Below, piece after piece: positions 1 to 7,097 of a stretch of DNA of 12,917 nt. The DNA comes from Faucicola sp937889485 (GTDB taxonomy: Bacteria > Pseudomonadota > Gammaproteobacteria > Pseudomonadales > Moraxellaceae). The translations under genes were made by a program, and so were the position numbers. The stretch is taken from positions 1 to 12,917 of the forward strand of contig JBOFWQ010000015.1 in assembly GCA_051653685.1 (NCBI GenBank), read 5' to 3'. The first letter of the stretch is position 1. Every line of letters starts with the position of its first letter. Below the pieces are notes generated by a model. It was not told the DNA's origin, did no database searches, and saw only the letters and a list, made by a program, of their open reading frames with translations.

Positions 1-494
1 GCGATACGCCCAGAAAAATCTCCTTTAATACCCGTCAAAATTTCATAAATACGATCGGCAACCTTATGCCCTGCAATCCGAAGTGTTTGCGGATTGTTTT
101 TTGTGGTGATAGTTTGCGCACCCTGCATTACCTCACCAGATGCCACATTAATCACTTCAAAGTTAATCTCTACATTGCCGCGGTTACTACGAGTACTGCC
201 CACCACCAAATAGGGTACCCCATTGTGCTGCCATACGGGCAAGGTAACCTCGCCGCTACTGTGAGGACGCTCTGGTAAGTTGTTATCCAAAGAAAATTGT
301 CCCAGATTGGTCAAATCATTGGTAATAATGCCCGAGATACTCTCCGCCCCAGCAAACGGTACAATGGCTATTTGTGTGGCTGAGCGAGGGGCTTGTTTGA
401 CCAAGGTAAAATCTACATTGTCTGCATAAACTGTCTGACAAATGGAGGTACTGGCTACTGCCATTAAAAGGGCGGTTAAAAAAGACTGTTTCAT
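1..494 (-). CDS. tolB: TolB, periplasmic component of the Tol-Pal system (N-terminal part; runs off the left edge)
   Basis: Translating the minus strand from ATG at 494 gives 164 complete codons with no stop. The first 24 residues are a Sec signal peptide (MKQSFLTALL start, likely cleavage after VYA). The mature N-terminal domain follows, with IAIVPFAG, ISGIITNDLTNLGQF, GVPYLVVGS and, at the edge, ILTGIKGDFSGRIA, which matches the conserved TolB stretch just before the beta-propeller. The propeller is outside the window. TolB is periplasmic and links Pal and outer-membrane proteins to TolA; its extreme N-terminus is the TolA-binding segment. It follows tolA by 109 bp in the same direction, the usual tolQRAB order, so pal is expected just to the left. 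No good Shine-Dalgarno is visible (a GGA about 13 nt upstream), but the signal peptide fixes the start well. Confidence 0.93.
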   Translation of the reverse strand, partial: MKQSFLTALLMAVASTSICQTVYADNVDFTLVKQAPRSATQIAIVPFAGAESISGIITNDLTNLGQFSLDNNLPERPHSSGEVTLPVWQHNGVPYLVVGSTRSNRGNVEINFEVINVASGEVMQGAQTITTKNNPQTLRIAGHKVADRIYEILTGIKGDFSGRI

Positions 495-603
495 TAGTAA
501 TGGATGTCCAAGATAAGTAGGCTAAAGTAGGCACTGCAAAATTGGTGGCATGATTGTCAAATCATAGCACTGGTTTGGCAAGTGGTAAAATAATTTGATG
601 CGA

Positions 604-1548
604 TTAATCGGCTTTAAAGTTGCCCGTCATGGTTCTGGCACCTGTTGGTGGCGCAGGTAACGGACTAGACTGGCTAATCGCCTGCATAAGACTGGCTTTA
701 AAGGCTTCATCGCCGCCCCCTCTGATAACGATGTTGCTAATGGTGCCATCGGCAGCAATAGAAAAAGAGGCTATCAGTGATTTGCCGCTACTGTTGGCAG
801 GCACATTCCAATGCGAGTCAATAATGGCTGTCACTTGACCCACATAATTTGAGGCATTAGCCCCGCCTGCGCCACCCGCTTGGGATTGGCTTTGTCCCTT
901 ACCGCTGCCCTTACCATCTCTGGCTAGGTCCAAAGACGGCGTATCGGTTGGCGAGGGGCTGTCATTTTTTGTATTACGAGGCGACAGGTTTTTATTATAT
1001 GCCGCGGCGGTAGCGCGCAGTTCACTACTGATATCATCCACACTGCGTGCGGCTGCTTTATAGTCACGTAAGTTTTTTTGCTCGGCTTCGCTTTGGCTGT
1101 TGAGCTGTTCTATTACACCTTGGCGCTCTGCTTCTATTTCTTGGTCGAGTTTTTCTGCAAATAATGCTTGTTCTTTTTCCCATTGCGCTTGCTTGGCAGC
1201 CAAGTCTTGATTGAGGGTTTGGGTTGGGCTAGGCGTGTCTACCTGATGGGCAGGTTTTGCCACTTTGGCAAACATATCCGAGATGGGGGTAATCGCGCTC
1301 GGGGCTTGCCCACCTTCACTGCTGGTAATGGCACTGTTTTGCTGATTGGCTTTTATTTGCCCTTCAACCGCTGCCAATTGTTCGGGAGTAACCAGCGTGG
1401 TTTGCATAGGTGGGGGCGGCGCGGTATGATGAAAGAAAATCACCAACGCCAGTAACACCACATGCACAAGGACACTAAGTATTATTGCCCAAAAGGGATA
1501 ATCGGGTGTTTTAACAGGCACATACACCGAGGTGACTTCAGAATACAT
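604..1548 (-). CDS. tolA: TolA, inner-membrane-anchored energy transducer of the Tol-Pal system
   Basis: This 314-residue protein has the three-part TolA layout. An N-terminal anchor (about residues 18-41) carries Ser25 and His29 in the S-x3-H arrangement that contacts TolQ/TolR. A long charged Ala/Gln/Glu-rich region (about 105-190, for example KQAQWEKEQALFAEKLDQEI) is probably helical and spans the periplasm. A linker rich in Gly, Ser and Gln (about 205-232) leads to a C-terminal TolA/TonB-C-like domain (about 234-310, with DSHWNVP and FSIAADGTISNIVIRGGG). The last domain binds TolB, Pal and, in many species, phage or colicins. The start is uncertain: an in-frame TTG at 1557 would add three residues. 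AAGGA lies 3 nt before that TTG and 12 nt before the ATG at 1548, so neither spacing is ideal. The gene lies 74 bp after tolR in the same direction. At 314 residues it is shorter than enterobacterial TolA (about 420), mainly in the helical region. Confidence 0.92.
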   Translation of the reverse strand: MYSEVTSVYVPVKTPDYPFWAIILSVLVHVVLLALVIFFHHTAPPPPMQTTLVTPEQLAAVEGQIKANQQNSAITSSEGGQAPSAITPISDMFAKVAKPAHQVDTPSPTQTLNQDLAAKQAQWEKEQALFAEKLDQEIEAERQGVIEQLNSQSEAEQKNLRDYKAAARSVDDISSELRATAAAYNKNLSPRNTKNDSPSPTDTPSLDLARDGKGSGKGQSQSQAGGAGGANASNYVGQVTAIIDSHWNVPANSSGKSLIASFSIAADGTISNIVIRGGGDEAFKASLMQAISQSSPLPAPPTGARTMTGNFKAD

Positions 1549-1622
1549 TGCTGCCAATTTTCCTTAAATCCATCCAACTAATATATTATTATTTTTTGCC
1601 TACCAAACACATAGCTCGCACG

Positions 1623-2090
1623 TCAAGGTTTGGGAGCACGCGGTGGCGCGGTTAGTAGTCCGACTTTTTGAATCCCCGCTTGCTGTAAATTTGCCATCAA
1701 CTTCATAATGTCGCCATAGGCGTTGTTTTGGTCGGCGTTGATCATTACATTGACATTGGGTTTGCCATCAAGTTGGTACGCTGGCAGGGCTTGTAGTTCA
1801 TTTAATATAGCGATGAGTTCAGACTCGTGCATCGGTATGTCGGTCTTATCTTGGTAACTAAGATATAGCGCGCCATCGGCTTTTAAAGAAACTATAACAG
1901 GCAGCTGTGTACCTTGCGCTAAGGCTTTGGTCTGTGCTTTTGGCAAATCTATGTCAACGCCTGTAGTGAGCATCGGCGCGGTAACCATAAATATCACCAA
2001 AAGTACCAACATCACATCAATATATGGCACAACGTTCATGCCTGCGTTGAGCTTTTGCGGTCTGCTACGGCTATAAGGGCTTGCTTTCAT
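1623..2090 (-). CDS. tolR: TolR, proton-channel subunit of the Tol-Pal motor
   Basis: This 155-residue ExbD/TolR-family protein has a short basic cytoplasmic N-terminus, one transmembrane helix (about residues 19-42) and a periplasmic domain. The motif NVVPYIDVMLVLLVIFM places the family's proton-carrying Asp at residue 25, followed by APMLTTGVDIDLPKA. The periplasmic part ends with VNVMINADQNNAYGDIMKLM and QAGIQKVGLLTAPP, both typical of TolR. TolR pairs with TolQ to convert proton flow into movement of TolA. GGGA lies 6 nt before the ATG and overlaps the end of tolQ; the gap between the two genes is only 9 bp, so they are almost certainly co-translated. The context beside tolA and tolB separates it from the paralogous ExbD. 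Confidence 0.95.
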   Translation of the reverse strand: MKASPYSRSRPQKLNAGMNVVPYIDVMLVLLVIFMVTAPMLTTGVDIDLPKAQTKALAQGTQLPVIVSLKADGALYLSYQDKTDIPMHESELIAILNELQALPAYQLDGKPNVNVMINADQNNAYGDIMKLMANLQQAGIQKVGLLTAPPRAPKP

Positions 2091-2099
2091 AACGAATCC

Positions 2100-2804
2100 C
2101 TAGTGACTGGTGTGAGAGCCTAGCGGTTGCTCCGCCAAATTATGCCGAAGTAACATGCCTGTCATTTCATCACAAAACAGCGCCCGACTTTGATAAATAG
2201 CGTCATTTTTTGCAGTAAAATGATTAAATGCCAATGCCGCTGGAATTGCCGCAAATAACCCCAGTGCCGTGGCAATCAATGCCTCAGCAATCCCAGGCGC
2301 CACAGCGGCTAGCGTGGCTTGGGTTGAGGTAGACAATCCCATAAAGGCTGTCATAATACCCCAAACAGTACCAAGAAGACCAATATACGGCGATACCGAG
2401 GCAATACTTGCCAGCAAAGACAACCCTTTATCAAGCGCTAGCTGCTGACGCCCAAGCCCTACCCGCAATTTTCGTTCTACCCCCTCCACCACATCGTGAC
2501 GAGATTGGGCATGTTTCAGTAATTTTAAAAATTCACTATAACCAATAAAAAAAATCTGCTCAAGCCCGCTACGTTCAGGATTGCCTTGCACCCCTTTATA
2601 TAATGTCGGTAACTCTACACCTGACCAAAATGTCTGCTCAAAATAATCATCTGCTTGACGGGCGGTTGCCAGACGGCTACTCAAGCGAAAAATGGTCACC
2701 CAACACAATAGTGACGCCCCAAGTAACACGCCCATAACGATTTTAACAAAAATACTGGCATGCATCACCAAGCCAAGAATATCAATTGAGCCTTCCATAA
2801 ACAT
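2100..2804 (-). CDS. tolQ: TolQ, MotA/TolQ/ExbB-family channel subunit
   Basis: This 234-residue polytopic inner-membrane protein has three transmembrane helices: about residues 13-38, 131-156 (ASVSPYIGLLGTVWGIMTAF) and 171-194 (IAEALIATALGLFAAIPAAL). The second and third helices carry the family signature with the Thr residues that line the proton path (GTVWGIM and ALIATALGLFAAIP). TolQ forms the pentameric stator around a TolR dimer and drives TolA. The first ATG at 2804 has TGGA about 5 nt upstream; a second in-frame ATG at 2798 is possible and would remove two residues. It is the first gene of the recognisable tol set. The ybgC thioesterase gene that often precedes tolQ is not here; the unrecognised gene at 2909-3649 occupies that place, 104 bp upstream. 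Confidence 0.95.
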   Translation of the reverse strand: MFMEGSIDILGLVMHASIFVKIVMGVLLGASLLCWVTIFRLSSRLATARQADDYFEQTFWSGVELPTLYKGVQGNPERSGLEQIFFIGYSEFLKLLKHAQSRHDVVEGVERKLRVGLGRQQLALDKGLSLLASIASVSPYIGLLGTVWGIMTAFMGLSTSTQATLAAVAPGIAEALIATALGLFAAIPAALAFNHFTAKNDAIYQSRALFCDEMTGMLLRHNLAEQPLGSHTSH

Positions 2805-2908
2805 ACAATTCCAGTCAATAGATGCAACTAAACATCAAAAAAAATTAACCATAAACATTGAGGTGCCAAATATTGTGCTTATTGTACCTAATTTACCCGC
2901 AAAAAGAA

Positions 2909-3649
2909 TTAGTTTAGTGTTGATACTTGGGTCAAAGCATAATCTTTTGCCGCCTCAATGACCATTTCTCGCCACAATTTTGTTAAAGTTGGGTGCTTCT
3001 GCAAATAGTCTGCCACCCAACCTGACAACGCAGGAGGCAATGCCTCAAACTGGGCGGTATGGGGTAAAGACTGGGGTGGCTCTGTATCCCCCACGGGATA
3101 ACATAGCTGCAAGGTGGTATTTTTATGGACAATCTCTAAGGGTTCATCAATATGCCAGTGTGAAAATGCTTGGTCAATAGCTGCCGCCAAGCCACTAGCT
3201 GTATAGATAGGTTCAAACACTTTCATGGTGTTACGCCAACGAAGCCGCAGGGCGATGTCGGGATGCTGATGGAAAATCACGATTTTTCCCACAAATTTGA
3301 GTTGCCAAGGCTTGGCAACTTGAGCAGTTTTTATACCAAGTAGCTGCGCAAATTGTTCGCGGTTCATCAGCTGATCAAAGCTATGTAGCAGCTCGCCGTT
3401 AAGTGGATGCTGCAGCTTTACCACATCAGACAGCGTTTCATAATGATAAATGAGTTTCATAGGCTGCTCTTGACTGATCAGCGCCTCACTCACTTGACAG
3501 CGGTGGACTTGCCATTGTTCTACCGTTTGTGCCAAAAAGGGTAAAAAATCCAGCCGCATTTCCTCATGGTCACCCTTTTGCGGAGTGTGGGGCAAAGACT
3601 GCTGATTGTTAGAGAAATTGGTGGTATAGGGTTGCAAAGTATTCCTCAT
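2909..3649 (-). CDS. Unrecognised 246-residue soluble protein upstream of tolQ
   Basis: I do not recognise this family. The protein has no signal peptide or hydrophobic segment and looks cytoplasmic. It is rich in His, Gln, Leu and Trp, with a middle section LLGIKTAQVAKPWQLKFVGK followed by short beta-like stretches (KIVIFHQHPDIALRLRWRNT) and a helical, Trp-containing C-terminus (SGWVADYLQKHPTLTKLWRE). The start is uncertain. ATG at 3649 has no visible Shine-Dalgarno. ATG at 3559 (residue 31) is preceded by GAGGAA that touches the start codon, closer than usual. Residues 1-30 are low complexity (N, Q, S, T), which slightly favours the later start. It lies on the same strand as tolQ, 104 bp upstream, and could share its transcript. 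A coding role is supported by length and intact frame only. Confidence 0.7.
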   Translation of the reverse strand: MRNTLQPYTTNFSNNQQSLPHTPQKGDHEEMRLDFLPFLAQTVEQWQVHRCQVSEALISQEQPMKLIYHYETLSDVVKLQHPLNGELLHSFDQLMNREQFAQLLGIKTAQVAKPWQLKFVGKIVIFHQHPDIALRLRWRNTMKVFEPIYTASGLAAAIDQAFSHWHIDEPLEIVHKNTTLQLCYPVGDTEPPQSLPHTAQFEALPPALSGWVADYLQKHPTLTKLWREMVIEAAKDYALTQVSTLN

Positions 3650-3845
3650 TGTTTTTGTTTAATAATGCCCGTGGAATCAGCGTCTGGTTAATTCATCGTT
3701 AGCTAATTTAGCCGTGTCATTCGGGTACACGTTTATGCAGGTACGCATCTTTATGTCACTTTATATCACCGATAAAAACCCTGCCATGGGCGCTATATGA
3801 AACTGCCCTCGCAGCGCAATTTATAATCACCATCTGTTGACGCGG
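3650..3845. other. Intergenic stretch with no identified feature
   Basis: This 196-bp gap separates the 130-residue membrane protein gene from the 246-residue gene, both on the minus strand. I see no gene, RNA or convincing promoter in it. Two weak points are noted: a short inverted repeat GCTAA-T-TTAGC near 3700, and on the minus strand a 3-bp GC stem followed by five T near 3774-3790 that is too weak to call a terminator. A 21-codon plus-strand reading frame near 3734-3799 has no supporting start signal. Confidence 0.4.
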
Positions 3846-4238
3846 CTAATAATAAATTGAATTGATCAGCAATGCAAAAGCTAATAAAAACCAAATCACA
3901 AATATTGTGCTCAGCCAGCGCCGATTATAACGCCACGCTACTTCATCCTCTTCGTGATTCATCGGGTCATTTTTAGCAGGTTTGTGAGGCTTTTTTTTTC
4001 CACAAAAAATTGGCGGTTGGGTCTTATCTTCCAAATTGGGCAAGTTTTTTTTAGCGTCACGCGGCGGCGCCTCGTAACACAGTATTCTTGACCCAAGCAC
4101 AGGCGGCATATTTTTTTTGGTATAGCGTCCAAAGTCTGCTGTTAACTTTTGCGGCAATCGGGCGCTATGACTAGGTGCGCTACTGCCATCAAACCGTCGG
4201 TCTGATGATGGCAGGGTAGAAGTTTGGTGTAATTTCAT
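3846..4238 (-). CDS. Small hypothetical protein with a C-terminal membrane anchor and three poly-A tracts
   Basis: I do not recognise a family for this 130-residue protein. Residues 1-105 are polar, basic and probably disordered (many Ser, Pro, Lys). They are followed by an acidic NHEEDEVAW patch and a single hydrophobic helix at about residues 109-128 (STIFVIWFLLAFALLINS) at the very C-terminus. The RR before the helix suggests a tail-anchored inner-membrane protein with the N-terminus in the cytoplasm. A strong Shine-Dalgarno (AGGGGA, 7 nt upstream) supports the ATG at 4238, and a TATAAT lies at 4265-4270. The coding strand has runs of 8, 8 and 9 A (plus-strand T at 4111-4118, 4045-4052 and 3991-3999) coding for Lys-Lys pairs. 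Slippage in any of them would remove the membrane helix. Confidence 0.72.
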   Translation of the reverse strand: MKLHQTSTLPSSDRRFDGSSAPSHSARLPQKLTADFGRYTKKNMPPVLGSRILCYEAPPRDAKKNLPNLEDKTQPPIFCGKKKPHKPAKNDPMNHEEDEVAWRYNRRWLSTIFVIWFLLAFALLINSIYY

Positions 4239-4264
4239 AATAGTTCCCCTATTTAATAGCTCAT

Positions 4265-4270
4265 ATTATA
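4265..4270 (-). promoter_or_regulatory. Possible -10 element for the 130-residue membrane protein gene
   Basis: The minus strand reads TATAAT here, 26 nt before the start codon at 4238, a good distance for a short leader with the AGGGGA ribosome site. No recognisable -35 box is found 15-19 nt upstream, and there is no extended TGn motif. The match could be chance in AT-rich DNA. Confidence 0.35.
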
Positions 4271-4400
4271 AGAAGAACCCTCTGTTAATTCCGCTAAGTT
4301 TTAGCAGGTGTTTTGTTATAAAAAAATGTTTTATATGAGTAAATATGCGTGTTTGAAACCTTTTGTAACCTCAATGCTTATCAATTTTTAGTGCTCTATA

Positions 4401-5405
4401 TTAGCGGTCTATGTAGACTGTGGTTTGAGAGGTTTTGATAAAGTCTTCATAAGACATACTGCCTTGTGGTGTCGGTTTGTCGTTGCCTGATTTTTCTTTA
4501 TTATTTGGTGGGGGTGTATCGGGCATTAAGGTTTCTAAATCACTATTATTCAACGGTTTTTGAGAATCCGCTGCTGCCTCAGCTGCCACAGGCGGCGCCG
4601 TTTGTAAGGGGGTTTCGCTGCTCGGTTGACTTTGGTTTGTTGGCACAGCACCATTGCCTAGTTGCTCCCCAGAGATGACCACTGTTTCTTGACGCAAGGG
4701 CACCGACTGAGAGGCTGACGCGGCGGTATTGGCAGCTGCAGTCATGTCTGGCTCAGGTGTTGATGCAGCAGTGTTGATAGCTTGGGTTTGTGCAGTTTGG
4801 GCGCGCGTCACGTAGTCTTGATAAGCAGGTATAGCAATGGCTGCAATTACCCCTATCATGGCAACGCCCACAAGCGGCAGCACAAGCCCTACAATAATCA
4901 CAAGTTTGCTAGGGGGACTGGGCGGTAGACCATAACGATTGCTGCCCTCGTCTCCTTTCACAAAGATTAAATAAACGTATAAAATCAAGCTTACCAAAGG
5001 AATAAATAATAAAAGCGATAGCCAACCTGTTTTATTGAGATCATTGAGGCGTCGTTTGGTGGTCGCAAATTGTATGTACGCCAGTAGCAGCCATAATACC
5101 CCAATAACTATGCCCATGACGCCCGTCATGCTTTGGGTGTTACCCGTCATCAGACTTTGCATACCCCCTGTAACAGCAAGTAGCAGTAAAATGACCAGTA
5201 CCGCAAAAAATGCAAAAAACGTGGGGTACGCCATGTACTGGATACGCCCAATGCGCCCTTCCCATGCATAAAACTTGCTGTCATTATAAGCTGTGTAGTG
5301 ATGGCTCAGATTCATGTTATCATAGCTGCCATTATTTGCATTTGCTGCCGCTGTCCGCTGCGGCGGTTCTGGTGATTGGTTTGGCTTGGGTAAGTGAATA
5401 GCCAT
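4401..5405 (-). CDS. DUF805-family membrane protein with a pilin-like segment and long low-complexity tail
   Basis: This 334-residue protein has four visible parts. Residues 1-42 are a polar N-terminus. Residues 45-163 are a DUF805 domain: it opens with FYAWEGRIGRIQYMAYPTFF, has four hydrophobic helices, the conserved TTKRRLNDLNKTGWLSLL loop, and ends with GDEGSNRYGLPP. Residues 168-203 are a further hydrophobic helix ending in GVIAAIAIPAYQDYVTRAQ, which closely resembles the type IV pilin N-terminal helix but lacks its Gly-Phe-Thr-x-x-Glu processing site. Residues 204-317 are a low-complexity Ala/Thr/Ser/Pro/Gln tail, ending in SYEDFIKTSQTTVYIDR. The function of DUF805 is unknown. AAGGG lies 8 nt before the ATG. 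It is divergent from the LysR gene and runs towards the small membrane protein gene 162 bp away. Confidence 0.85.
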   Translation of the reverse strand: MAIHLPKPNQSPEPPQRTAAANANNGSYDNMNLSHHYTAYNDSKFYAWEGRIGRIQYMAYPTFFAFFAVLVILLLLAVTGGMQSLMTGNTQSMTGVMGIVIGVLWLLLAYIQFATTKRRLNDLNKTGWLSLLLFIPLVSLILYVYLIFVKGDEGSNRYGLPPSPPSKLVIIVGLVLPLVGVAMIGVIAAIAIPAYQDYVTRAQTAQTQAINTAASTPEPDMTAAANTAASASQSVPLRQETVVISGEQLGNGAVPTNQSQPSSETPLQTAPPVAAEAAADSQKPLNNSDLETLMPDTPPPNNKEKSGNDKPTPQGSMSYEDFIKTSQTTVYIDR

Positions 5406-5567
5406 AGAACGTGCCCTTGATTAAGATCAGTCAATTTATTTTTTTATCGATAGCGATTTTATCAAAAATAGTTTAATCATGCCATGTTCATGCTAGCTTT
5501 GTATAGACAAATTTGTTTAGGTAACCTTGCGATATGGATTGACCCAATATAGGGCAAATGACACATT

Positions 5568-5590
5568 AATTTGAATCATAGAATCAAATT
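5568..5590. promoter_or_regulatory. Inverted repeat in the divergent region, candidate LysR-family operator
   Basis: A perfect 7-bp inverted repeat AATTTGA / TCAAATT is separated by 9 bp, 94 bp before the LysR start codon. A second, tighter palindrome AATAC-TT-GTATT lies at 5610-5621; its ATAC/GTAT half-sites resemble those of BenM/CatM operators, although those normally have a 7-bp spacer. LysR-type regulators usually bind such repeats in the region shared with a divergent gene, here the DUF805 gene. Assignment to this regulator is inference from position. Confidence 0.35.
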
Positions 5591-5683
5591 GACTGGATTT
5601 ATCCTCAAAAATACTTGTATTATCGATTAAATTGGTAAAAACTGATCACTTTGTTTGTCTGATACCCGATAAGAGCAGTTGTT

Positions 5684-6637
5684 ATGATGGATGTGGCTCA
5701 AATTACTTATTTTATTGCGGTCGCAAAAACAGGCAGTTTTAGCCAAGCGGCTCAGTCATTGCAGATTTCTCAGCCCTCGCTGAGCCGTCACGTACAGCAG
5801 CTAGAGCAGCAGCTGGGTGTGGCATTGTTAGACCGTTATCACCGCCCTATGACGCTCACGCCTGCAGGGCACTTTTTTTTGGCACAAGTTGAACCCCTAC
5901 TATTGCAGCTGGCGCAGGTTGGTCAGCTTACCCAGCGTTTTGCCCAGCCGCAACGCCTCAATCATTTGACCATTGGTTTTGTGGCATCGGTGCTTTATGG
6001 GTTATTGCCAGAAATTATTTCAAAACTCAAACAGCGCCACCCCACGTTGGATATCAAACTGGTTGAACTCAACTCTGAGCAGCAAATGTCAGCATTAAAA
6101 TCTGGCGATATTGACGTGGGGTTTGGTCGTTTTCGCCATGCCGATCACTTTGTGCATCAGATTTTTTTGCGCCATGAACGCTTTGTAGTGGCACTACCAA
6201 TGGCACACCCACTGGCACAGCGCCCTGCCGATATTGGAATTGCCTTTAAAGAGCTGATGGAAGAAACCTTAATTTTATACCATCGTACCCCTTTACCTAC
6301 CCTAAAAAATCAGCCCAATTTGGCAGAAACCGACCAGCTACTATATTTGTTTGAACAGCACCAATTGCGCCCAAGAGCTACGAGCAAGGTGCGCGATATC
6401 CAAATCGCGCTGGGATTGGTGGCAGCAGGTGAAGGAATTACTTTGGTGCCTGATAGTCTAAAAACGGTGCGTACCGAGCAAATCCATTATCATCGTTTGC
6501 GCCATGAGGACGCCACCACCCCGATTTTTATGAATATTTTGGCACACCAGTCTCATCCCTATGTCACAGATTTATTGCAAGCCACTTATCAAGTCTATGA
6601 AAGTAAAGGCATTACTTACTCTGATCACAGCATGTGA
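5684..6637 (+). CDS. LysR-type transcriptional regulator, BenM/CatM-like
   Basis: This 317-residue protein has the standard LysR architecture. The N-terminal winged helix-turn-helix (residues 1-62) reads ITYFIAVAKTGSFSQAAQSL, ISQPSLSRHVQQLEQQLG and TLTPAGHFFL. A linker helix and a two-lobed effector-binding domain (about 92-305) follow. The stretch LTIGFVASVLYGLLPEIISK and the later DVGFGRFRHADHFVHQ and LRHERFVVALP resemble the BenM/CatM subgroup, whose characterised members sense cis,cis-muconate or benzoate. No aromatic-degradation gene is present here, so the effector is unknown. It is the only intact plus-strand gene and diverges from the DUF805 gene. Start: two adjacent ATG codons at 5684 and 5687, with AAGAG 9 nt before the first. 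A run of eight T at 5873-5880 lies inside the gene. Confidence 0.9.
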   Translation: MMDVAQITYFIAVAKTGSFSQAAQSLQISQPSLSRHVQQLEQQLGVALLDRYHRPMTLTPAGHFFLAQVEPLLLQLAQVGQLTQRFAQPQRLNHLTIGFVASVLYGLLPEIISKLKQRHPTLDIKLVELNSEQQMSALKSGDIDVGFGRFRHADHFVHQIFLRHERFVVALPMAHPLAQRPADIGIAFKELMEETLILYHRTPLPTLKNQPNLAETDQLLYLFEQHQLRPRATSKVRDIQIALGLVAAGEGITLVPDSLKTVRTEQIHYHRLRHEDATTPIFMNILAHQSHPYVTDLLQATYQVYESKGITYSDHSM

Positions 6638-6712
6638 TTAAATGATTAAAATCGTTTTTTACAAGCGTTTTTTAAAATCGTTCAATATTATAGCGCTTGA
6701 TTGAGTGTGTGT

Positions 6713-7075
6713 TTAGGACGTGGGTAATCGCCACATCCAAATAGTCGTAAGCACACAGATAGCGCTCACCATACATGCTACCCAAACTTGGGTGGGGGGC
6801 AGTCGGTAAAACAACATCGTGCAAGATAGCGTCATCATGGATAGTGACAGAATTTTTCCTGCTAAAGGCACTGCTCGATTATGTTGCCAATCACGCAATA
6901 TTTTACCAAAAACACGATGTTTTAGTAGCCACTGGTGGCAGCGCTTGGAGCCTTTTGCAAAACACAACGCGGCTACCAAGACAAATGGTGTGGTAGGTAA
7001 TATAGGCAATAAAATACCAATAACACCCAATCCCAAAAAAAGACCACCCAGTAAAATAAATAATAGACGTATCAT
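6713..7075 (-). CDS. DUF454 (YbaN-like) inner-membrane protein, end of the heme operon
   Basis: This 120-residue protein has the DUF454 pattern: a glycine-rich first helix (MIRLLFILLGGLFLGLGVIG), the signature LLPILPTTPFVLVAALCFAKGS, then KRCHQWLLKHRVFGKILRDW. Two C-terminal transmembrane helices follow (about residues 73-90 and 96-114). The family's function is not established; members are small inner-membrane proteins, sometimes next to heme or iron genes. The frame is open upstream to an ATG at 7108 that would overlap the receptor gene. The ATG at 7075 has GGAGA 6 nt upstream and is the better start. It begins 22 bp after the receptor stop on the same strand, so it is probably co-transcribed with the heme-uptake genes. 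It converges on the LysR gene, leaving 75 bp between the two stops. Confidence 0.87.
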   Translation of the reverse strand: MIRLLFILLGGLFLGLGVIGILLPILPTTPFVLVAALCFAKGSKRCHQWLLKHRVFGKILRDWQHNRAVPLAGKILSLSMMTLSCTMLFYRLPPTQVWVACMVSAICVLTTIWMWRLPTS

Positions 7076-7080
7076 TGTTA

Positions 7081-7085
7081 TCTCC
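7081..7085 (-). promoter_or_regulatory. Ribosome binding site that decides the DUF454 start
   Basis: GGAGA on the minus strand lies in the 22-bp gap after the receptor stop, 5-6 nt before ATG 7075. The upstream ATG at 7108 has no comparable site and lies inside the receptor gene, so translation most likely starts at 7075. Confidence 0.75.
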
Positions 7086-7097
7086 GCTATTTTTTTA

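Noticed and set aside
316..534. 72-codon minus-strand frame overlapping the start of tolB
   Set aside because: The TolB frame in the same stretch has a signal peptide and conserved motifs; this one is an out-of-frame shadow.
3774..3790. Possible terminator after the 130-residue membrane protein gene (CCC/GGG stem followed by five T on the minus strand)
   Set aside because: The stem has only three firm pairs and is over 50 bp after the stop codon; too weak to call.
6638..6712. Repeats between the convergent LysR and DUF454 stops: AAAATCGTT twice (6648-6656, 6674-6682) and CAAGCG/CGCTTG (6662-6667, 6694-6699), a possible two-way terminator
   Set aside because: The inverted arms are only 6 bp with a 26-bp AT-rich loop and no T tract in the right place on either strand. 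The direct repeats are short and AT-rich, so neither is a convincing terminator.
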